A DNA stretch of 33,962 nucleotides, taken from positions 1 through 33,962 of IMG/VR virus record IMGVR_UViG_3300045107_000567, one strand, 5' to 3'. The position numbers and the translations under genes are program-made. Shown piece after piece: positions 28,767 through 33,962 of the stretch. A model generated the notes under the pieces. It was not told the DNA's origin. It made no database searches and was given only the letters and a program-made list of their open reading frames with translations. The first letter of the stretch is position 1. Each line of letters begins with the position of its first letter. Origin of the DNA: a virus.

Positions 28767-29335
28767 ACATCGATTTTCCGTCTGTCCTTGCGGCCGTCGA
28801 ACTGGCGGGGTATGGAGATGACGTACCCTGGGCGGAGAACCTGCACGAGCCCAAGACCGTAGAGCACTTCGCCCTGGAGGTGATCTTCGTCATCTGCAAC
28901 AGCGGCATGCGCTTTACTGTGGCGCGCGGCATCTATGATCGCGTCGAGCAAGCGCTACAGGCTGGGGAGTCGGCAGGCACTGTCTTCGGCCACAAGGGAA
29001 AGTGCGCCGCGATCGATTCCGTGTGGCGCAACCGCGCGCAGCTGCTGGGCGAGTACTTGGCCGCGCCCGACAAGTTGGCGTTCCTAGCCGCGCTGCCGTG
29101 GATCGGCCACATCACCAAGTACCACTTGGCCAAGAACTTCGGCCTGCAATACGCGAAGCCGGACGTGCACCTGCAGCGGCTGGCCGACGCCTTCCAGACC
29201 ACGCCCCAAGCGCTTTGCGAGGAACTGGCGGCTCGGCACGGCCTGAAGGTGGCCACCATCGATACCGTGCTGTGGCGCGCGGCCGCGATCGGCGCGCTGA
29301 ATACCGCAACAGGAAAATTGAACGATGAAAACTGA
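28763..29335 (+). CDS. HhH-GPD DNA-glycosylase-like protein
   Basis: This 190-residue protein has a helix-hairpin-helix FLAALPWIGHITKYHLAKNFG, followed by YAKPDVHLQRLADAF. In endonuclease III and related glycosylases the hairpin LPGVGRKTA is followed by VDTHxxR, where the Asp is catalytic. Here PDVHLQR keeps that Asp. The C-terminal four-Cys cluster of EndoIII is absent. It may excise a damaged or modified base. It shares an operon with a DNA methyltransferase. It overlaps the next gene by 11 bp. Confidence 0.72.
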   Translation: MNIDFPSVLAAVELAGYGDDVPWAENLHEPKTVEHFALEVIFVICNSGMRFTVARGIYDRVEQALQAGESAGTVFGHKGKCAAIDSVWRNRAQLLGEYLAAPDKLAFLAALPWIGHITKYHLAKNFGLQYAKPDVHLQRLADAFQTTPQALCEELAARHGLKVATIDTVLWRAAAIGALNTATGKLNDEN

Positions 29336-29558
29336 ACTGATGCTGCTGGCCATGACCGATGGCCGCCCGACGCTGAACCTTGCGGAAATCGCGGAACTTC
29401 TTGGCCTCACCGAGGCCAGCGCCCGCAATCGCATCTACGCCGAAGACATGCCTTTCCCGGTGTTTCAGTTGGGCACGAAGTGGTGCGCGCACATTGCCGA
29501 CGTGGCGGCTTATATCGACGCTCAGCGCGAACTAGCAGCCGCCGCGCAGCCAGCGTAA
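29325..29558 (+). CDS. PrtN-like regulator, probable excisionase
   Basis: This 77-residue protein has an AlpA/PrtN-type helix-turn-helix: LNLAEIAELLGLTEASARNRIYAEDMPFPVFQLG, then IADVAAYID. It matches pyocin activator PrtN-family proteins in size and end motif. It is the last gene of the rightward operon and abuts the convergent integrase gene. In phages of this layout that position is filled by the recombination directionality factor, so excisionase is the likely role. Confidence 0.75.
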   Translation: MKTELMLLAMTDGRPTLNLAEIAELLGLTEASARNRIYAEDMPFPVFQLGTKWCAHIADVAAYIDAQRELAAAAQPA

Positions 29559-30563
29559 TCAGCGGTCGTGCAGGTTCTTGGCCCGGAGTTGGGTGTAGCG
29601 CATCATCTGCTTCGGGTCTTTGTGGCCGCTCACCAGCATGATCTCGGGGATGCTGTATTTCCCGCTTTCCACAAGCCGGCTGATGGCCTCATGCCGGAGG
29701 TCGTATAACCGGAGGTCTACGATCCCCAATTCCGCGCAGGCGCGCGGGAACAGGCTGCTCCAGCTATCACCGTTGACCGGGAAAATGAATTCGCTGTCCT
29801 TGGGCTGGCGCTTGATCACCGCCATGCAGCGGCCGAGCAGCGGCACCACCTGGTTGTTGCCGATTTTCTTGCGCGGGTCTTTCCGGTCGCGGATGAGAAT
29901 GGTCTTGTCGACCTCGTTCAGGTCTGCCCAGCGCAAGCCGCAAATCTCACTCGGCGGCCGGAACGCCGAATCGAGGATGAATTCGATGTGGTCGCGGGTG
30001 AGGGTGTTGGACCGTTCGTCCAGCCATCCGCAGATCTGATCGAGTTCTTCGGAAGTCGGGCGCCGGTCCCGCTCATTGCTGCGGTGCAGCTTCCCCATCA
30101 TCGTCAGCAGCTCGCGCGCCTCATCGACCACGCCCGGGTGCACTTGCAGCCGCCAGAGCGTGCGGGCGACCTTGAGCACGGTCTTCAGGTAGGTAAGGTC
30201 AATGCTGGCCGTCACGCCGGATATCCGCCGGTCCTTGCCGATGTAGGCGACCAGGCGCTCGGCCGTCAGGGTGTAGGCGTCTTCGCCGCCCAGGTGTGTC
30301 TCAAGGTAGCCGAGCACGGCGGCCTTGTTGCGGCCGAAGGGTTTTGCCGCGGCAAACTCGGCCCGGTAATCCTGGATGAGCTTACGCACCGGCAGCGATC
30401 CCTTCGGCAGCACGCCGGCGCGCCCGGCGTCGATCGCGGCTTCGACGCCGCGAGCCCACTTTTCTGCCAGAATCTTGGTCCCGAAGGTTTTAGTCTGGGC
30501 CGGGTGCCCTTTGCGGCGCACCTGGGCGCGCCACTTGTCTCCGACAGGGATAATCGACGCCAT
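29559..30563 (-). CDS. Tyrosine-family phage integrase
   Basis: This 334-residue protein has an N-terminal arm-binding region (GDKWRAQVRRKGHPAQTKTFGTK), a core-binding SAM-like domain, and a catalytic domain. The catalytic residues visible are Arg in AFRPPSEICGLRW, His-x-x-Arg-type LYDLRHEAISRL, His in VSGHKDPKQ and the nucleophile Tyr in MMRYTQ. It ends directly after the PrtN-like gene in convergent orientation, and its start is 82 bp from dusA. This is the expected arrangement for phages that integrate in the 5' end of dusA. Confidence 0.93.
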   Translation of the reverse strand: MASIIPVGDKWRAQVRRKGHPAQTKTFGTKILAEKWARGVEAAIDAGRAGVLPKGSLPVRKLIQDYRAEFAAAKPFGRNKAAVLGYLETHLGGEDAYTLTAERLVAYIGKDRRISGVTASIDLTYLKTVLKVARTLWRLQVHPGVVDEARELLTMMGKLHRSNERDRRPTSEELDQICGWLDERSNTLTRDHIEFILDSAFRPPSEICGLRWADLNEVDKTILIRDRKDPRKKIGNNQVVPLLGRCMAVIKRQPKDSEFIFPVNGDSWSSLFPRACAELGIVDLRLYDLRHEAISRLVESGKYSIPEIMLVSGHKDPKQMMRYTQLRAKNLHDR

Positions 30564-30720
30564 ACCGTAGCAAATCCGTAGCAGTGGGCGCGTAGATTAT
30601 CATGGCGGAACGTGCTTTTTGATGTAAATTTAAACAGGCTTTTTTGTGGCTTCTGACGTAGCAAGTCCCTGGCGCTTCTGCGTGGCACCCATGATGGACT
30701 GGACCGACCGGCATTGCCGC
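30564..30720. other. Inferred attachment-site region at the dusA 5' end
   Basis: The boundary between phage and host lies between the integrase start (30563) and the conserved DusA motif FCVAPMMDWTD (about 30677-30710). CGTAGCA is present at 30566-30572, 30577-30583 and 30657-30663, with CGTAGA at 30591. These are possible integrase or excisionase arm sites. Integration into dusA by a dedicated integrase family is established. The matching other end is outside the window, so the exact core cannot be fixed. Confidence 0.55.
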
Positions 30721-31659
30721 GTCTTCCATCGCCTCATCAGCCGGCATGCGCGCCTGTACACCGAGATGGTGACCACCGGCGCGCTGCTGCATGGCGATGT
30801 GCCGCGCCATCTCGATTTCAACGAGGAGGAGCATCCGGTGGCCCTGCAACTGGGCGGCAGCGAGCCGGAGGACCTGGCGCAGTGCGCGAAGCTGGCGCAG
30901 CAGTGGGGCTACGACGAGGTCAATATCAATTGCGGCTGTCCGTCCGAGCGGGTGCAGCGCGGCGCCTTTGGGGCCTGCCTGATGGCCGAGCCGGAACTGG
31001 TGCGCGATTGCGTGAAGGCCATGAACGACGTGGTCGATATCCCGGTGACGGTGAAGCACCGTATCGGCATCGACAAGATCGATTCGTATGACTTCGTGCG
31101 CGACTTTGTCGGCATCGTCTCGCAGTCCGGGGCCACCGTGTTCATGGTGCACGCGCGCAGCGCCTGGCTCAAGGGCCTGAGCCCGAAGGAGAACCGCGAG
31201 ATTCCGCCGCTGCGCTACGAATACGCGCAGCGGCTCAAGCAGGATTTCCCGGACTTCACTTTCGTGGTCAACGGCGGCATCACCACCCACATCGGCGTCG
31301 AAGCCCAGCTGGAGCAGGCGGACGGCGTGATGATAGGGCGGCAGGCGTATCACGACCCCTATTGGATGGCTGAGGCCGATGCGCGCTGGTTCAACGACAT
31401 GGGCGTGCCGCTCACGCGCATGGAAGTGGCGCAGGCAATGCGTGACTACGCGGCGCGCGTGGTGGCGGCGAATGCGGGCCGCGAGCATCCGACCACGGTG
31501 CGCCACATCGTGCGCCACATGCTGGGCCTGTTCCAGGGCATGCCGGGCGCGCGCGCCTGGCGCCGCCTGCTGTCGGACGCCGGGGCGCTCGCGGCCAATG
31601 ACCCGGACATCATCCTGCGCGCCGCCGCCTTGACCCAGCCGGCGCGCATGGCTGCCTGA
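30646..31659 (+). CDS. dusA: tRNA-dihydrouridine synthase A
   Basis: This 337-residue flavoenzyme reduces uridine to dihydrouridine in the D loop of tRNAs. Family blocks are clear: RFCVAPMMDWTDRHCR, LYTEMVTTGALLHGD, EEHPVALQLGGS, the active-site NINCGCPSERV with catalytic Cys, SPKENREIPPL, and MLGLFQGMPGARAW. The GTG at 30646 has no ribosome site and the first ten residues are atypical. This fits replacement of the native 5' end by phage DNA during integration, with expression now depending on sequence next to the prophage. The rest is complete. Confidence 0.95.
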   Translation: MASDVASPWRFCVAPMMDWTDRHCRVFHRLISRHARLYTEMVTTGALLHGDVPRHLDFNEEEHPVALQLGGSEPEDLAQCAKLAQQWGYDEVNINCGCPSERVQRGAFGACLMAEPELVRDCVKAMNDVVDIPVTVKHRIGIDKIDSYDFVRDFVGIVSQSGATVFMVHARSAWLKGLSPKENREIPPLRYEYAQRLKQDFPDFTFVVNGGITTHIGVEAQLEQADGVMIGRQAYHDPYWMAEADARWFNDMGVPLTRMEVAQAMRDYAARVVAANAGREHPTTVRHIVRHMLGLFQGMPGARAWRRLLSDAGALAANDPDIILRAAALTQPARMAA

Positions 31660-31683
31660 AATCCGGCAGCCTGAAAGAGGAAA

Positions 31684-32865
31684 ATGCTGATCACCTCCCT
31701 GCTCGATACGGACCTCTACAAGTTCACCATGATGCAGGTGGTGCTGCATCACTTCCCGGCCGCGCAGGTCGAGTACAAGTTCAAGTGCCGCAATCCCGGC
31801 GTGCAGCTGGCGCCCTTCGCCGACGAGATACGCGACGAAATCCAGCAGCTTTCCACCCTGCGCTTCGAGGAGCCGGAGCTGCGCTACCTGCGCGGGCTGC
31901 GCTTCATCAAGAGCGACTTCGTCGATTTCCTCGGCCTGTTTTATCTCAACCGCAAGCACGTCGAGGTGACCCCGCAGCCGAACGGTGAGATCGAGATCAG
32001 GGTACAGGGGCCGTGGCTGCATACCATCCTGTACGAAATTCCGGTGCTGTCCATCGTCAACGAGGTGTACTTCCGCAATACCCAGCCCAGGCCGGACTAC
32101 GCGGAAGGGCGCAAGCGCCTGGATGAGAAGATCGCGCTGGTGGCCGGCAATCCAGCGCTTGCCGACATGCGCATTGCCGATTACGGCACGCGCCGCCGTT
32201 TTTCGAAGACCTGGCACGAGGAAGTGCTTCTCAAGCTGCGCGACGGCTTGGGCACCAATTTCGCCGGCACCTCCAATGTCTACTATGCCTACAAGCACGG
32301 CATGATTCCGCTCGGCACCATGGCGCACGAGTACCTGCAGGCTTGCCAGGCCCTGGGCCCGCGCCTGCGCGATTCGCAAACCTATGCCTTCGAGAAGTGG
32401 GCCGCGGAATACCGCGGCGACCTGGGCATCGCGCTGGCCGACGTGTACGGCATCAATGCCTTCCTCGCCGATTTCGACATGTACTTCTGCAAGCTGTTCG
32501 ACGGCGCGCGCCACGATTCCGGCGACCCCTTCGAGTGGGGCGAGCGTCTGCTGGAGCATTACAGGAAGAACCGCGTCGATCCGCGCACCAAGACCCTTGT
32601 CTTCTCCGACAGCCTGAACGTGCCGCTGGCGATCCAGTTGTACGAACGTTTCCGCGGCCGCTGCGTCACGGCCTTCGGCATCGGCACCAACCTGACCAAT
32701 GATCTGGGCTACACGCCGCTGAACATCGTGATGAAGATGATCCGCTGCAATGGCCAGCCGGTAGCCAAGCTGTCCGATTCTCCTTCGAAGAACATGTGCG
32801 AGGACGAGCGCTACCTGGCCTACCTGCGCCAGGTGTTCAACATTCCCCAGCCCGACGGCGCCTAA
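31684..32865 (+). CDS. pncB: Nicotinate phosphoribosyltransferase
   Basis: This 393-residue enzyme joins nicotinate to PRPP to give nicotinate mononucleotide for NAD salvage. Characteristic segments are [52 protein letters not shown] (with the conserved His that is phosphorylated) and [10 protein letters not shown]. It follows dusA by 24 bp with an AGAGGAAA ribosome site. It could share the dusA transcript and so be affected by the prophage. Confidence 0.96.
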   Translation: MLITSLLDTDLYKFTMMQVVLHHFPAAQVEYKFKCRNPGVQLAPFADEIRDEIQQLSTLRFEEPELRYLRGLRFIKSDFVDFLGLFYLNRKHVEVTPQPNGEIEIRVQGPWLHTILYEIPVLSIVNEVYFRNTQPRPDYAEGRKRLDEKIALVAGNPALADMRIADYGTRRRFSKTWHEEVLLKLRDGLGTNFAGTSNVYYAYKHGMIPLGTMAHEYLQACQALGPRLRDSQTYAFEKWAAEYRGDLGIALADVYGINAFLADFDMYFCKLFDGARHDSGDPFEWGERLLEHYRKNRVDPRTKTLVFSDSLNVPLAIQLYERFRGRCVTAFGIGTNLTNDLGYTPLNIVMKMIRCNGQPVAKLSDSPSKNMCEDERYLAYLRQVFNIPQPDGA

Positions 32866-32994
32866 GCCGGTTCCGCTACCCGCCTGCCGGATAACCGGCA
32901 TAACCAGGCGATATGGGCGCCATAAAGCGCGGCGAAATGCTTTTTGATCCGGCCGCAACGGGCATAAAATCATTCTCCCGAACAGGAGGACAGT

Positions 32995-33882
32995 ATGCCC
33001 CACGTCAGCGCGCAGGACGGCACCAAGCTCTATTACGAAGAGACCGGCAGCGGCATCCCGATCATTTTCGTCCACGAATTCGCGGGCGACCACCGCACCT
33101 ACGAAACCCAGGTGCGCCACTTCTCGCGCCAGTACCGCTGCATCACCTTCAATGCGCGCGGCTACCCGCCTTCCGACGTGCCGCCGTCCTTCGAGTCCTA
33201 CTCGCAGGACAACGCGCGCGATGACATCCGCGCCGTGCTCGACGGCCTGAAGATCGAGAAGGCGCACGTGGTCGGCATCTCCATGGGCGGATTCGCGGCC
33301 CTGCATTTCGCCATGCAATACCCCGAGCGCACGCTCTCGTCCTCCGTCTGCGGCTGCGGCTACGGCGCGCAGCCCGACAAGCGCGGCCAGTTCCAGGCCG
33401 AAGTCGAGGCCACCGCCAAGAGCATGCTGGAAAAGGGCATGAAGGTCGTCGCCGAGACCTATGCGATCTCCGCCACCCGCGTGCAATTGCAGAACAAGGA
33501 CCCGCGCGGCTTCCTCGAATTCAAGCAGCAGCTGTCCGAACACAGCGACCTGGGTTCGTCGAACACCATGCGCGGCTACCAGGCGCGCCGCCCCTCGCTC
33601 TACGAACTGACCGAGCGCATGGCCAAGATCAGCGTGCCCGTGCTGATCGCCACCGGCGACGAGGACGAGCCCTGCCTGGACCCCGCCCTGCTGATGAAGC
33701 GCACCATCCCCACCGCCTCGCTGGTGGTGTTCCCCAGCACCGGCCACGCCCTCAACCTGGAAGAGCCCGACCTGTTCAACGCCACCCTGGCCCGCTTCTT
33801 CCACCTGGTCGAGTCCGGCCGCTGGACCCCGCGCGATCCGCGCAGCAAGGTGCAATCCATCCTCGGAGAGGCGAAGAAGTAG
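32995..33882 (+). CDS. Alpha/beta-fold hydrolase
   Basis: This 295-residue protein has the hydrolase oxyanion segment VHEFAGDHRTYETQ, the nucleophile elbow GISMGGFAA (Ser), an acid in ATGDEDEPC and the His in STGHALNLEEP. No signal peptide is present, so it is cytoplasmic. The substrate cannot be told from the sequence. It has its own AGGAGGA ribosome site, 129 bp after pncB, and a strong terminator follows. Confidence 0.92.
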   Translation: MPHVSAQDGTKLYYEETGSGIPIIFVHEFAGDHRTYETQVRHFSRQYRCITFNARGYPPSDVPPSFESYSQDNARDDIRAVLDGLKIEKAHVVGISMGGFAALHFAMQYPERTLSSSVCGCGYGAQPDKRGQFQAEVEATAKSMLEKGMKVVAETYAISATRVQLQNKDPRGFLEFKQQLSEHSDLGSSNTMRGYQARRPSLYELTERMAKISVPVLIATGDEDEPCLDPALLMKRTIPTASLVVFPSTGHALNLEEPDLFNATLARFFHLVESGRWTPRDPRSKVQSILGEAKK

Positions 33883-33900
33883 CCGCTTTCCGGAAGTGGA

Positions 33901-33933
33901 AGAACGGCGCGCCCCGGCGCGCCGTTCTCTTTT
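33901..33933 (+). terminator. Rho-independent terminator after the hydrolase gene
   Basis: AGAACGGCGCGCC (33901-33913) pairs with GGCGCGCCGTTCT (33916-33928) and is followed by CTTTT. The very GC-rich stem with a short T-run closes the host operon. Confidence 0.88.
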
Positions 33934-33962
33934 ATGCACCTTCCCTGGACCCAGCGTAGCCT

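Noticed and set aside
30490-33939. Very long minus-strand open frame of 1149 codons across dusA, pncB and the hydrolase
   Set aside because: It is antisense to three clearly recognised genes, is rich in Ala, His, Arg and Val without domains, and exists because high-GC codon bias leaves stop-free antisense frames.

Overview
This window is the right-hand part of a lambda-like temperate prophage in a GC-rich bacterium, joined at about 30.6 kb to host chromosomal genes. The host genes (dusA, pncB and an alpha/beta hydrolase), the codon usage and the high GC content suggest a betaproteobacterium of the Burkholderiales, perhaps Oxalobacteraceae. That placement is inference. The phage continues beyond the left edge, and no head, tail or lysis genes are visible here.

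Layout. (1) 1-8510, minus strand: one tightly coupled early operon with many 4-bp stop/start overlaps. It reads leftward from a PR-like promoter through cro, a CII-like regulator, small proteins, a zinc-finger protein, a helicase-DNA methyltransferase fusion carrying a complete intein, a PAPS-reductase-like protein, a replication O-like protein and a DnaC-type helicase loader. A tRNA-like gene lies inside one of these reading frames. (2) 8618-12248: the CI-type repressor (probably from a leaderless mRNA) followed by a moron region with an exported protein, a membrane-anchored protein, a proteasome/HslV-like Ntn-hydrolase and a small membrane protein. (3) 12300-29558, plus strand: a PL-like operon behind a near-consensus promoter that carries the same operator as PR. 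It encodes small early proteins, a probable recombination protein, YqaJ nuclease, KTSC and DUF1367 proteins, a Ref/HNH-like protein and RdgC. These are followed by a diversity-generating retroelement (DGR), a MazG-like protein, a cytosine-C5 methyltransferase with about ten internal repeats, accessory genes, an HhH DNA-glycosylase-like protein and a PrtN-like probable excisionase. (4) 29559-30563: a convergent tyrosine integrase abutting the 5' end of dusA, the inferred attachment locus. (5) 30646-33882: host genes.

The most notable system is the DGR at 19377-22309. It has two target genes with C-terminal variable repeats, an Avd accessory gene, a template repeat and a reverse transcriptase. 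Each 105-bp variable repeat differs from the template only at template adenines: 9 sites in the first (all A to G) and 11 in the second (A to T, G or C). This is direct sequence evidence of adenine-specific retrohoming mutagenesis. The DGR is unusual in sitting in the early/recombination operon rather than beside tail genes, in having two targets, and in having its template repeat inside the apparent 5' end of the reverse transcriptase reading frame.

Both early operons appear to be switched by one repressor binding TAGTC-N-GACTA operators. Function calls rest on motif reading without database searches.
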